DNA of 64,000 nucleotides from Micropterus salmoides (Eukaryota; Chordata; Actinopteri; Centrarchiformes; Centrarchidae), in contig NW_024041150.1 of NCBI RefSeq assembly GCF_014851395.1, positions 41,167,437-41,231,436 on the forward strand, written 5' to 3'. Positions 21,955-33,334 of this stretch are shown here, piece after piece. The position numbers were made by a program, and so were the translations under genes. Below the pieces are notes generated by a model, which was given only the letters and a program-made list of their open reading frames with translations, ran no database searches and had not been told where the DNA came from. Every line of letters starts with the position of its first letter. Position 1 is the first letter of the stretch.

Positions 21955-22460
21955 ACATTTGATGAACATTTACTTAATTAGAAGTAAAATTACTGATAGA
22001 AAACTACTCAAGTAAAAGTAAAAAGTATCTAATTTAAAAGTTACTTAATTACTTTTTTAACCTAATAAAATGACTTGTTTATATTGATTGAATATCTTAT
22101 TTAGACGTGTACTTATTTAATTAAATTGCAGTCTTTTGCGATTTGATAAGGGAACAAAGCAATATGGCACTTTCACTTTTAGTTTGTTTGATAGATACTT
22201 TGCCAAATGACAAAAACGTAGACTTTTTATGTTATAATGAGAAGTTTGAGAATGTTGTTGCTTCATTAAGAAACAGATTAGACTCTGATGGGCCGCACTG
22301 GACTGTATATGAAATCATGTCCCTATTTACATTCAAACAGGTGATCATTTTAATGGATATAATAAGCGTTGTAGAATAAATAAGTAGTTACCAGCAAGTT
22401 GCCAACCAACATTGAATAAATAAGTAGTTACCAGCAAGTTGCCAACCAACATTGTCACGC
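21955..22460. repeat. hAT-derived dispersed repeat, copy 1 (partner 36865-37380)
   Basis: Begins with ACTCAAGTAAAAGTAAAA-type words found at the ends of fish hAT elements and continues with ATATGGCACTTTCA, AATGAGAAGTTTGAGAATGTT and related text shared with 36865-37380. The 78-codon frame at 22143-22379 is not conserved in the partner. At its end a 38-bp unit (AATAAATAAGTAGTTACCAG...) is repeated in tandem (22376-22452). Confidence 0.6.
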
Positions 22461-23209
22461 ACTGATGTCTTTTTGGCTCTTTGGAGCAAAGCATCTATGT
22501 AAGATTTAACCACCAATGGATGTAGGCTATTATTTAACTGACCTCTTCATCGGGGGTTCTCAACTACATTTGTTCAAGGGCACAAATTTTTCTAAGCAGA
22601 CACTGTGGGGCCCAGACTTTCAGAAATAATTGCCATATTATTATTATTTAATATTTTCAACTTTCGCAGTGTGAACAGACTCCTAAAAACATGTTGGGCC
22701 TAAATCCATAATGATAAATCTACATAGGCCTGCTAAACTAGAAAATGCTCTCAGACTGCAGCCAAGGAGGCTGTTCACTGAGGAGTGATGGTTAAAATCT
22801 GTCATTGTAAATGTAACTCTGATTGGCATTAATTAACCGTTTTTAATTGTGCATGAGACACCTGTAGTTACTGGTGGTAACAGCAGATGCCTTTTAATAC
22901 CACAGGGCACAGCTGTCTGGGGCAGCTAAATAAACTATTGTCGGGCAGTTTTTGGTATTTTCCATAATTATGTGAGCACTCACGATCTGACTTCATGCTG
23001 CACTAAGCATGAGTCTGCAAACAGCCAAAGTGAAAGGAGTTGGTTACCTGGCTGAGATGGTGGAGGTGTGCAGCCTGTCGCCTGCAGCTCTTTATCTAAC
23101 AGCTCACTGTGTCTGCTGCTCCTGACTGTTGCATCGTTATAGGGTCATTGAAAATGAAATAAAAAATGACTTACGGAGCATGGATCATACCTCCTTCTCT
23201 TAATTTGTG
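22461..23209. other. Unassigned stretch
   Basis: No exon or repeat family recognised on either strand. Confidence 0.35.
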
Positions 23210-23400
23210 GGCAAATATTTTCTATTAGGAGGTAACAGAGTTTATTTTGACTGTTTGTTTTGGGCTGCTGTCACATGAGCTTTGTTCAACACTTGAAACT
23301 GAATCAGGGCATTGTTGGGTGGCAACATCACTGAATAAATAGTGGTAAAATGAAACCTAACTTTAAAAACACTTAACTAGGAACTCTGATATCATCTTCT
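23210..23400. repeat. Lectin-flank block copy (empty site for the 3.17-kb element)
   Basis: Matches 32700-32900 and the two halves at 6910-6941 and 10109-10228, without any element at the join. Confidence 0.65.
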
Positions 23401-23454
23401 TTATTTCCTTTAAAGTACTGACAGAGTCAGTAGCGTCGCCTGCTCCCTGAAGAA

Positions 23455-24520
23455 GTTCCATTCAATTCAGTTTTATTCATGTAGCGCCAATTCACAACAG
23501 TTATCTCAGAGCGCTTTTCATATAGAGCAGGTCTAGACCGTACTCTGTGATATTATTTACAGAAACCCAACAATTCCCACCATGAGCTAGCACTAGACGA
23601 CAGAGACAAGGAAAAACTTTATTTTTTCACAATAGTGCTGGAGGCCAGGGCGATGCCATCACTATCATATACTTTAGATAATGCGTCACGGAGGTGCTTG
23701 GGCCCCAGAACAATAACTTCAGTTTAATCTGAGTTTAACATTAGAAAATTACAGGTCATCCAGGTTTTAACATCCTGAAGGCACATTTGGAGTTTAGCTA
23801 ACTGATTAGTTTCATCTGGTTTGATCGATAGATATAACAGTATTATCTGCATTAGGAGGTCATTAGTAATTTTCACCAGTGCTGTCTCTGTGCTATGATG
23901 AGCTCTAAATCCTGACTGAAAATCCTCAAATAAACTATTGCTCTGTAGAAAGTCACACAGCTGTTTAGCAACTGCTTTCTCCAGAACCTTAGAGAGAAAT
24001 GGAAGGTTAGATATAGGTCTATAGTTGGCTAAAACATCCGGATCAAGTTTGGGCTTTTTCAGAAGAGGTTTAATTACAGCTACTTTAAAGTACTGTGGTA
24101 CATAGCCTGTTGATAAAGATAGATTGATCATATCTAGTATAGAGGTGCTGACTAAGGGTAAAACATCTTTAAGCAGCCTAGTCGGGATGGGGTCTAAGAG
24201 GCAGGTTGATGGTTTAGATGAAGAAATGGGTAAAGATTGATGGAAGCAAAGCAGTCTAAACATATATCTGAGTTTAGAGATAAGTCAGTGCTAGTTGAGG
24301 GCAGGTCTTAGTGAATTTTGTTTCTATAAGTTATAATTTTATCATTAAAGAAGCTCATGAAGTCATTACTACTGAGAGCTATGGGAATACTTGGCTCAAT
24401 AGAGCTGTGACTCTCTGTCAGCCTGGCTACAGTGCTGAAAAGAAACCTGGGGTTGTTCCTATTGTCCTCTATTAATGATGAGTAGTACGCTGCTCTGGCC
24501 TTCTTATAAGTTTAAGTTTA
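23455..24520 (-). pseudogene. L2/Rex-type LINE: 3' tail plus reverse-transcriptase N-terminal half
   Basis: 24263-23724 (minus) encodes a reverse transcriptase N-terminal region: LLDPIPTRLLKDVLPLVS, VIKPLLKKP, LANYRPISNLPFLSKVLEK and FQSGFRAHHSTETALVK. It then jumps to a later segment (LQDVKTWMTCNFLMLNSD), so the catalytic FADD part is deleted. 24300-24520 holds the preceding region in a broken frame. 23455-23640 is the 3' untranslated tail (ATTCAATTCAGTTTTATTCA...CAAGGAAAAACTTTATT), common in fish. Nonfunctional fragment. Confidence 0.8.
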
Positions 24521-24844
24521 AGACTATCTTGCAGAATTAATCGCGAATTTTCCAGATTGGTGGACGTACTGGTTTCAAGGGAAATGACAAGGGAAACTGG
24601 ACTTGGTTGGAGGACATACAGGAATTAGTTAGAGACAGCAGCCCAGGCGTCAGGCTAGCAGATATAGGAAATCTTACAAGAATGTTTACAAGAACTAACT
24701 GGCTCCACAGATTAGAGTACAACTCATGGATAGTGAGAGAGTCTAAACATCAGATAGATTTGTTGTTTTAGGTTAAAGCCAGCTAAAGATGACCTAATAG
24801 AAAAACCTACGGGCACTAGGGGGAAGACAAAGATCCTTCAATTT
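24521..24844. other. Unassigned stretch
   Basis: No recognisable gene. It may be further decayed LINE sequence. Confidence 0.3.
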
Positions 24845-24910
24845 ACATTACATTTACATTTACTCATTTGGCAGACGCTTTTATCCAAAGCGACTTACAT
24901 TTGAGGAACA
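24845..24910 (+). repeat. SINE-type core repeat
   Basis: CATTTGGCAGACGCTTTTAT followed by CCAAAGCGACTTACAT is a highly repeated module in fish SINEs and LINE tails. Confidence 0.65.
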
Positions 24911-25076
24911 ACATAGATTCAGATTTGGTGTTGTATGCTGGCACTGTGTCTCCTCGGCCGGGCTCAATAAACACTGCTATGTTAAGTCTTCATCAGTCTC
25001 CGAAACTTCTTCACACCTGAACCTGGCTTACAATATTTTTCTTCAACAACCTACTCTGGAGATCTGAAGTTCCAGC

Positions 25077-25471
25077 TAGTGTTGTAGTCAAGACCGCCCA
25101 AACCGAGACCAAGTCAAGACCAAGACCAGAGTTTATCGAGACCGAGACAAGACCAAGACTTTTAGGGGCTGAGAGCAGTCGAGACCAAGACCGAGGGAGG
25201 ATAAGACCAAGACCAGTTCCCTGCATTGCATGGCATGCAATAAATTGTGGAACGAGATCATAGGTACTTCTCAAAGTGATCTGAAAGATCCACATTCCCA
25301 TTAAAACACCCACATACAAACAGTAAGAGCTGAAATCAATGTAAGCATCACAGGGTTAATAAAATCCAGAGTCCTCAATGTCCGATACCGAGACAAGACC
25401 GAGTACAAAGGCGGTCGAGTCCGAGACGAGGCCAAGACCATCAAAAAGTGGTCTCGAGTACTACAACACTA
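25077..25471. mobile_element. hAT MITE, copy 1, with 8-bp target duplication
   Basis: Terminal inverted repeat TAGTGTTGTAGT at both ends. Flanked by GTTCCAGC (25069-25076) and GTTCCAGG (25472-25479), an 8-bp duplication with one mismatch, as expected for hAT. The interior is built of GAGACCAAGAC/GGTCTTGGTC words, plus a unique segment also present in the second copy at 57648-58183 in opposite orientation. Confidence 0.85.
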
Positions 25472-25479
25472 GTTCCAGG

Positions 25480-26693
25480 TGACAACAAATCTCCAGGTGA
25501 CACTTGCTGACAATGGGGGTAGTCAGATCATTCTGAGTCTAAGATCTCTGCAGCGGTGCGTTAGCCCCGGATGTTTTTTGAAAAGCCCCGGCTCTCGGAT
25601 CGTTTTTTAAAAATCAAACAACAAAAGGCCGAAACATTGTTATTGTTATTATTCATTCTCATTCATTCTCCTGCAAATTAGCAGGAGAATAAGATGATCC
25701 AGCTGTAGCTCTGTGTCTGTCCGCTCTGTTCCACCTGAAGCTGTGAGCTGCACTTTATCAGAGGTGCTGAAATTAACTTGTGTGGATTTGTGGTGAGGTT
25801 AATCACCTGATAGGCAGAGGAGGCATTATACATATTTCATTTCAAAATCTATGTTTTGTCCCCCCCCCCCCCCCCTTTCCTAATGTAAAGTTTTATTTCA
25901 CATAACCTTCCTGGCCCAGGCGATTTCGGAGCTGGCTCATATAGGAGGCGGTTTACTAAGTGGAGTGTGTGAGTCAATCACTCACGCACTTCACATCAGT
26001 TGCAGACAAAATGTATAGAAATGTTGCTCGAGGCCGGTACAGCTTATTCTTTTGTGCTGCTTTTACTTCTAGCTGAAGGCAGCAGTGATGAGTCTGCAGC
26101 AGGGGTGGGTGCATCTAATGTAGGCCTACTTTTAATTTCACTACATTTTCCATTCATACCTTTTATAACTTCACCAGCTTCATTAACCGAAATGAGCTCA
26201 TCCAGGCTGTGTGCGCAGTTATGCAGTAAAGCGCTGGTCGGGCGCTTGTCACAGTCACAGAGCTGGGCAGATTTGGGCAAACATTTAGAAAATCTGGCAA
26301 ATATCTTTTCAGTTTAACGCTTTATGTTCTACTAATACAACTGAAATCTAGTGAGTGCATACCACGGCACTGCAGCCTGCGTCGCTCTATCACGAGCCAG
26401 CAAGTGAAATACTTTCACTTCCCATTAAGGGCGCATTAAAAGCGTCTTTGGTCTCTGCAGGGCAAATGAAGACTACACACTGTAACATCTATGTCAGACG
26501 ATCACTGCATTGATTGAGATTTATTAAAAGTGTCTTGTTGTTGAACAGAGCATCGCTTTGGACATTAGCCCGTTTCTTTTCTTTAATACACATCGGTTAC
26601 TATCTGTTTTATAACGATGGCCGACTGTGAGTCCATAATGTCGCCGGTGAAAGTAATCTTTCACTCAGCAGCTACCAGCTGTTTAACTTTTCA

Positions 26694-26742
<49 letters not shown>

Positions 26743-27149
26743 ACATCTCCCTAATAAAAGGCACAGGTAACAAAAGTTGGCTGCAGCAAACGTGATATTT
26801 TAAAGTGATCTTATAAACACCTTTATGGAGATTTAAAAAGGAATATTTTAATGGTCTGATTAAAAAAATAAACTCATCAAGTTGCCTAGTCTAGACATTT
26901 TTACTCTGATAGCCTATCTTGACCTTTCCTCATGTGGACACATAGGGACTGTGATCCTGCACAACAAAACATGAAAGAATTAAATCCCCACACTACCATG
27001 GATAGTAGTGGTGCAACAGGTTGCAGAATCCGTGACATGGATCCCTTCCACACGGTGCAGCATGCAGGTGAATTGATTACAAAGTTTATTATGATTTATC
27101 CTGTTTGACCTCTCAAAATATCCTTTATTCTGGAAATGTCAGAGAACCC
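25480..27149. other. Unassigned stretch with simple repeats
   Basis: Contains a poly-C tract (25860-25875) and an (AG)n tract (26697-26740). The region around 25560-25830 shares words with 40340-40390. The 105-codon frame at 26000-26317 has a hydrophobic patch but no family match or splice context. No gene is called. Confidence 0.4.
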
Positions 27150-27400
27150 AGTTAGATTCTGAATTTGCAGAACTTTGAACATGAGAAAACCTGCTGAAAC
27201 ACAGAAGCTATTAAAGTCCAGGAGTTTCTAACTGTATTAAAATTATTTTATTTATTATTGATGACGTAAAAAGGTGCCACGTGTACATTTAAAGTGGTTA
27301 CCACAATCAGTCACGCCTGCATGTGTGTTGATTCAGCAGTGATGATATTAAAAGTTGATCTACAGGAGAAACATATCTGAAAGCAACCCAGAATGCCTGA
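27150..27400. repeat. Dispersed repeat shared with 40395-40600
   Basis: Shares AACCTGCTGAAACACAG.AG and GTCCAGGAGTTT.TAACTGTA with the copy in intron 3 of the zinc-finger gene. Family not identified. Confidence 0.6.
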
Positions 27401-27449
27401 GAGCTGCTCTGCATTATATTCTGGTACAGTTTTAGATTTTAAATTGTTT

Positions 27450-27560
27450 TATTAAACCTTTATTAAACCAGAAAAACTATTTTTCCAAGAGTGTCCTGGC
27501 CAAGACAGGCAGTAGTACAATTGCACAATTAAGATGGAAATAAATAATCAGTTACAAGGT
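27450..27560. repeat. Short fish dispersed repeat
   Basis: TTATTAAACCAGAAAAACTA...CCAAGAGTGTCCTGGCCAAG resembles a common teleost SINE-like repeat. Confidence 0.4.
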
Positions 27561-27639
27561 CATAAAAGATCAAAATGTTCTTAAATATTCGCCACAATTC
27601 AGCAACACCTGAATTTTGTGTGTCCCTTTTTATATAAAT

Positions 27640-28260
27640 AATTTCCACAATAAATTGGTGCAGAAAAACACCAGAATGCAGGAAATTAAGTCTTTAACAC
27701 TCTCAATTTTCTGGGGGAGTACCCACCGACCCCCTTGTTCATACTGTCGCAGTTTTGTTGTTATATTAAAATCAGACAAATGTTGCATTTTTCACAACTT
27801 GCTTGGATCCCGATCATTGCCGCTTGAGGATATATTTATTTTTTTATTTTGCCCACAACACAACAGGAGAGTTAAACTAAACCAAATGCTGTCGGGACAC
27901 TTTCAAAAACTTTGAATATGAAGATCTAATCAAGGTTTGGATCACGTCACCTTTTGTACCATCTCTCATTAGGTTTTATTGGATGGACATTTTCACTGGG
28001 TGCTACCAACAATTATAATGTTCAGTATTATTTAACAGTATTATAGATGAAGCTCTTTGAGGTCCAGGTAGATTGTACCCGTACAAACAGGAGATATAAC
28101 ACAGACCAGCCTGTTTCAATGCTTGAGATTTTAATTTTGCATAAGACAAGAAAAAACAGTTCACTCTGCAGAATAAAGTTGTGCTAAAAGCTTTCTTTTC
28201 ATTACACATTCAGTCTGCTCGTATTAAAGAGACAATCTAGCTGCTGTTTATGTCACTTGT
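27640..28260. repeat. 3' flank of the complete lectin gene, duplicated elsewhere
   Basis: 27650-27740 recurs at 33090-33180 (GGTGCAGAAAAA.CACCAGAATG). 27840-28260 recurs at 13440-13830. It marks the downstream edge of the duplicated lectin unit. Confidence 0.7.
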
Positions 28261-28382
28261 CGCTTCGTTCCTTAAGTAGTGTTACAGCGATAGAGAAGAA
28301 ATAAAGATGTGAAATGAGATTTAGAGCCTTCAGGTTAAATATGAGACTGGTGGCTCAAAGAGAGACGAGGTTCTTCATGTTT

Positions 28383-29743
28383 TTATCTGTCCTCTCTGAC
28401 ACAGATAGATGGGAGCTGCGCATCACAAGCAAAGTCATCCCAGCATCTCTGATCTGTAAAGTCCAAAAAACACAGCAGTCAGACAGCAAACCTGAAACTG
28501 TTGAACATCATTATGTAGACAGATCATTCATCCTGGGATATATTGTCCGTTTGAACATCATCACTCTGTTGTCATCACAACACCACAGTTTTTATAGCTG
28601 CATTATAAGGTTACTAATCAAAAACAAAATCAATAGTGTTTTCTGTAGTCTATGATATTATGCCATGTATTTGTAACTTAGAGTGACTTCATGAAGCCAA
28701 AGATTTTCCAATTGTAATTCACCAGCCTTTTCTTTGATATTCATACAGTACTATTTGCACCAATCACACAATGAGCTCTCATGGAAAATCATTTTATCTC
28801 ATGTACCTCTAAAAGTAAAACCAAGACAGTTCTGACGACCACCAGCGTTATCAGGCTGTCCATTACACCACTGAGTAAAGTGGAAAGGCGTTCCGTCACT
28901 CCAGAACCACAGTGACTCCTTGAATACAAAAGAGAAGTTTGTACATATAAAAGACAATAATTATTTAATCAAATAACTGTTGCACATTATGTAATGATGG
29001 ATAAGAAACCTGTTGTGCATCAGACCCTCCAATCCACGCTACAACTTGATTTTGAGTGATGCTCGATGTCGACATGATGTGAATCACACCAAACTCCTTG
29101 GAGTTTTGTACAGATGCGAGGTTTCCACCCAGAGAGTGACAGTTTCTCTACAGCGGAGAAAGAAGTGCAGAAAGTTGTGATTTAGAGTTGAAACTAGTGA
29201 GCAGAATAGACATAGTGTAGAAGCTTCACTGAATAATTACCTCAGCCAAAGCCCAGATCATGATTTGCGCAACATAGAGGTAACATCGACCGTTGAAAGG
29301 AATCCAGCCACTGGGACAAGATGTGGCCCTCTTGACAACATGACTCCCTCCTGAAGTCAAACAGACAAGAGTGGATAATGAGTCTACAGCAGTAGATGCA
29401 GTCGTTCTGTTTGTTTACAGGAGGATAAAAAGATTTTCAGAATTATACAGATATATATATATATATACACACACACATATTTGTGTAGTTCTGATAAAGT
29501 ACCACTGACCTGTTGGAGTGAACAAGTCAGTCCGATTTCCAGCCTCTGCATCTGGAAGAGCTGGAAGGACATTTTGACCCACTAGTGAGTTCATGTCTTC
29601 ATCTACCCTTGTTGCTGTGTATAGACACATGAACATAAGCTGTCTCTCGTTCACACTCACTCACATATGGAGTAATACTCACCAGCAGCTCTGGTCAGAG
29701 CCATCATGGCACAAAGAAGTGCAGACAGAGTCAGCGTCTTCAT
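28383..29743 (-). CDS. C-type lectin, ladderlectin-like, complete six-exon gene
   Basis: Predicted 198-aa secreted calcium-dependent sugar-binding protein. Coding exons on the minus strand: 29743-29683, 29614-29510, 29350-29241, 29147-29010, 28918-28807 and 28453-28383. All have GT donors and AG acceptors with compatible phases (1,1,0,0,1). Residues 1-20 are a signal peptide (MKTLTLSALLCAMMALTRAA), followed by an acidic linker. The lectin domain follows: SCPSGWIPFNGRCYLY, NCHSLGGNLASV, AWIGGSD, WSDGTPFHFTQWC, the sugar/calcium motif QPD at 159-161 (galactose type by family rule), NCLGF, and the last exon with CWDDFACDAQLPSICV, where WDD replaces the usual WND. The paired cysteines of the fold are present. 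Related fish lectins act in mucosal or plasma defence; that role is inferred. The promoter is at 29.93 kb. Nattectin-like members of the same family cannot be excluded by name. Confidence 0.9.
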
Positions 29744-29854
29744 GGTGGAGATGATGCAGATGTTGAAGATGATGATTACCTTTAATAAAGACAGACAGGG
29801 ACATGTTAGTAACACTTCTCTAGGTCAATGTATAATGACAGTTTGTGAGCAAAC

Positions 29855-29939
29855 CTGCTGCAGAACGATCTTCTCTTCTTCCTTCTCAGCGTCTGTAGCT
29901 TCAGTCGTCCTGAACCAGAGAAACACCAGCTCTTATATA
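29855..29939 (-). promoter_or_regulatory. TATA box and noncoding first exon of the complete lectin gene
   Basis: TATATAAG (rc of 29932-29939) is followed about 25-30 bases later by a leader that ends CTGCAGCAG|GTTTGC at 29855. The next exon would begin upstream of the ATG near 29775 (AAAG|GTAATC). The block is repeated at 425-510, 10925-11014 and about 20945-21010, which supports its functional importance in the ancestral gene. Confidence 0.6.
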
Positions 29940-30099
29940 CAGTTAATGACACTTCTTACCAGGAACTGAGGGCGCAATTAATTATCTTGTCACCTCTCAA
30001 AACCAGGAACTAAAGACATGCCCTGTGACAAAACACACAACCAAAATACACATTTACCGGCACCAAGTTCACCGTGTCCAACTTAAAGTTTTGTTTGTA

Positions 30100-30589
30100 T
30101 AATGTTTATAACCACAGGAGCTGTGAATTATGATCAGTAATGAAACATGCAAGATCATTTTTAAGTGGAACTAAAACTATCAAATGACATATTTGACATG
30201 CCTGTTATTGATAAAATTACCTGTGATGTGAATTCCAATTGGGTTATACTACATATTATATTAACTGTTATGGTGAGTGTGTTGGCTGAGCATCCATCAC
30301 TTTTGTATTAAAATGCTGTGTGTGAACACAACCGCCTGCCATAATGTTTTCTAACTCTAGGAAAGAGTCTCTGTCAGACCTTAGAAATTTTTCGAACACT
30401 GTCCCACTTCGAACATGTAGTTCAGATATGTCTGTGGCAGCAATTAGACACCTTTCAACCTCCCAAAATAAAAATTTGAACTTTAGATTATAAGATTACA
30501 TGCTGCGCGCTGCAACAAACAGAGCTACAAAGGAGTTCAGTGGTGTCACGTTATTCGGTATCCTGTCACATTTTCTTCTTATTTTTCCC
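30100..30589. other. Unassigned stretch upstream of the lectin
   Basis: 30100-30180 still resembles the upstream sequence of copy C (21455-21540). The remainder shows nothing recognisable. Confidence 0.4.
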
Positions 30590-30740
30590 CTAGCTTCCAT
30601 CCATCCATGTATCATCAAACGCTTATCCTGCGTACAGGGTCGCGGGGGCTGGATCCAATCCCAGCTGACATCAGGTGAAAGGCGGCGTACACCCTCGACA
30701 GGTCGCCAATCCATCGCAGGGCTGTCAAATATATTTTACA
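30590..30740 (+). repeat. RTE-type LINE/SINE 3' tail
   Basis: CCATCCATCCATGTATCATC, ACAGGGTCGCGGGGGCTGGA, CCAGCTGACATCAGGTGAAA and CCAATCCATCGCAGGGCTG, in order, are a common tail of RTE-type (Rex3/Expander-like) elements in fish. Confidence 0.6.
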
Positions 30741-30849
30741 TACAAAACATATGATCAACAAATAACATATCTTCACTGTTCTATCAAAACCATGTAGCTC
30801 CAAGTGTCAGTTCAACTTTGTGAGTGACAGCAACATCCTCGGACTCCTT

Positions 30850-31150
30850 AGTTATTGACCTCTGTGACGATAACAGAGGAAATCTCAGCCATGAACTCAC
30901 CAAACAACCAGAGAGGACACAACAATCAACAATGCCTATCGCACTGTGCACTGCACTGGGATTCTGACCACGTCATGGTCCACCTGATTCCCACATACAG
31001 ACAGAAATGAAAGGACTATAAACCTGTTGTGAGGATATAAAAGCAGTGGAACAGTGAATCTATGGCAGATATTTAAGCATGCTTGGACTGTACTGACTGG
31101 AATGATTTCAGGTCTGCGACCAACAAGCTGGAGTTCACTGAGGCTGTGAG
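30850..31150 (+). pseudogene. LINE endonuclease-linker fragment
   Basis: Plus-strand text encodes DHVMVHLIPTYRQK and KPVVRI.KQWNSESMAD then ACLDCTDW, with stops, matching the linker after the endonuclease domain of fish LINEs. Too decayed to assign a clade. Confidence 0.55.
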
Positions 31151-31370
31151 GTGAGTTACAACAATGAGGAGCGAAGGCCGGCCCATGTTGTCCGATCCCA
31201 CAGATGAGCTACTGTAGGTGAAATTGCTGAAAAAGTTAAGGCTGGTTCTGATAGAAAGGTTTCAGAAAACAAAGTGCATCGCAGTTTGTTGTGTATGAGG
31301 CTACGTAGCTGCAGACCGAAGGTTCATGCATCTCAGAGATCTCAATCGAGCATCTGTGGGAAGTGTTTGT
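31150..31370 (+). pseudogene. Tc1-like transposase fragment
   Basis: CCCACAGATGAGCTACTGTA, GTTAAGGCTGGTTCTGATAG and GCATCGCAGTTTGTTGTGTA belong to the N-terminal half of a Tc1 family also represented at 41958-42520. Frames are broken. Confidence 0.55.
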
Positions 31371-31949
31371 AAAACAAGTCAATATTTTCCACATTCCTGT
31401 GCAAAGAGTACTGCTCTGTAGTTCTTATCGGTTGTTCAGGTGCAGTGTACACATGAATGTTTTCTGTTACTATGTAGTCAGTCTTTACAGTGAAGTGCAG
31501 AACTGCATATTAAGAATATCACAATAATAAGACCCAACCCCATAAAATACACATGAACAAAACATTTCTGCCATCTTCCCTTCAAATTATTTTATTATTT
31601 ATTTTTTTTTTTTTACAAAACACATTGCACTTCAGTGTCTTCCAACTCAAAATAATGGAAGGAATACCCAAACTAATTTTAAGGCCAATCTGCAGTTGAC
31701 CTTTAATATATTCCCTGGTGCGCCTTCACTGCTGCCTGTGTGACATGGGCTCTCAGTCTACCTGTCCAGCATCTTTTCTCATCGGAACTATGAACGATGA
31801 GGATCCATGTATTTCTCTAGTGGATTATCCTTTTCCTGGTCTTCAACATCAGCTCCTCGCTGAAATACTCAGTTGAGTAGTTGATTGGTAGTTGTCCCGT
31901 AACTTTTACCAGAGAAGAGCTCTTAAACATCGGACTTTCAATTGCTCAC
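31371..31949. other. Unassigned stretch
   Basis: Poly-T tract near 31598. No gene recognised. Confidence 0.35.
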
Positions 31950-32210
31950 ACTAGTCCACTGCTCCAGATCGAACCTGGAACTTTCCCGGACTTATTAGTT
32001 GGAGGAGCGGCAGCTCTGTTAGGGATCCTCCGGAGACGATGAAGGGGAAAGCATGCAGGCACACTGGTTAAACTGAGGCAGCGGGGATTTCGCACTGCGC
32101 CCCCTTCAATCCACATGGCAAATGTCCGCTCTCTGGCCAACAAAATGGATCAACTGCTGCTCCTCAATAGAACTAACTCGAACTTCTACTTTCCACTATT
32201 GTTTATTTAA
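31950..32210 (+). pseudogene. LINE ORF2 N-terminal (endonuclease) fragment
   Basis: Plus-strand translation in shifting frames gives GAAALLGILRRR..., PSIHMANVRSLANKMDQLLL and LNRTNSNFY, the start of an APE-type endonuclease ORF. Stops interrupt it. Confidence 0.6.
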
Positions 32211-32699
32211 CATTTGTTGTACTGGCCAAAACACACACAACATTTGATGGAGAGGTGATGTGTGTATTTGTGTGTTTGCACACACACACCCATCTTTGTG
32301 TCATCAGTGTCATGAGTGTTTAATTATTTGCCTGCTGTTACAGAAAGTATGAAGCTGTCAAACATGGAATGCGTCAGTAGTACAAACTATTTCTCGACAG
32401 TGAGATGCAAGTCATACTTAAACAGTTGGATGGACTGTATTACAAACTGTATTACAAACTTACAAAAGTGAATTATGGAGCTCGATAATTAATTTTATTA
32501 GGGCCTTTTTTTGGCCCTAATACACTGTTGTACCTGGACTTCAACAACTAGAGCCGTTAATTATTCTTTAATATATATCAGATTAATGTTGGCTGTACTT
32601 TAGTCAGCAAACGCCTTCATGAAAGTCCAACCAGTGTTTTTATTATTTTATTCTTACCATGTAAATGCTGCTGTCTCACAATGTTTTACTTTTATAGCA
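32211..32699. other. Lectin-flank-like and unassigned DNA
   Basis: 32240-32320 weakly resembles the TGTTTGCACACTCACC...GTGTCATCAGT segment of the duplicated block at 4.6/6.2/11.5 kb. The rest is unassigned. Confidence 0.4.
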
Positions 32700-32960
32700 T
32701 TAAGCAATATTAAGCAATATTATGTTATGAGACAATAGAGTTTACTTTGACTGTGTTTGTGTTGGACTGCTGTCAGATGAGCCTTGTTCAACATGTGAAA
32801 CTGAATCAGGGCAGTTTTTGGATACATTGCAGTGATGCGAAACAGTCATCTTTCCTAAATAAAAAAAACTATGAACTCTGTAATCATCTTCTTTCTTGTC
32901 TTTATGTAAAGACTGTTTCAGTAGAAGTGGCCTGCTCACTGATGAAGTATGAGTAACGTG
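32700..32960. repeat. Lectin-flank block copy (second empty site)
   Basis: TTTACTTTGACTGTGTTTG, GATGAGCCTTGTTCAACA and GTGAAACTGAATCAGGGCAG are shared with 23236-23330 and partly with 6640-6700 and 10109-10160. The block here is contiguous. Confidence 0.7.
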
Positions 32961-33334
32961 TGTCTGTCGTTTTTATAGTTTATTTTCATATTTAATATAA
33001 AAGCACTATTACACAGAATGCCATAGAGCCTTACAGCATTATGTTTCATTTTAAATTGTCACCTGTCACTGAAATTGTGTGTTTCCTCATTGAATTGGTG
33101 CAGAAAAATTCACCAGAATGCAGGAAATTAAGTGTTTAAAGCCAATTGTTCAGGGGGAGGACCACAGACCAAATTCTTGCTAGTGTGCAGGATGGCGGGT
33201 CCTGCTTTACCTCCACACGCTTCACACAGACAGCCCAGTTAGCGGGAGCAGCCTGTGGCTTAGAGAAGAACTCCACATGAAAGAATGTCTATTTAGTGGG
33301 AGACTCACAGTGGGTGGACCCTTTTGAATGGAAA

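Noticed and set aside
26000..26317. 105-codon plus ORF with a hydrophobic stretch
   Set aside because: No signal-peptide order, splice context or family wording. Probably chance.
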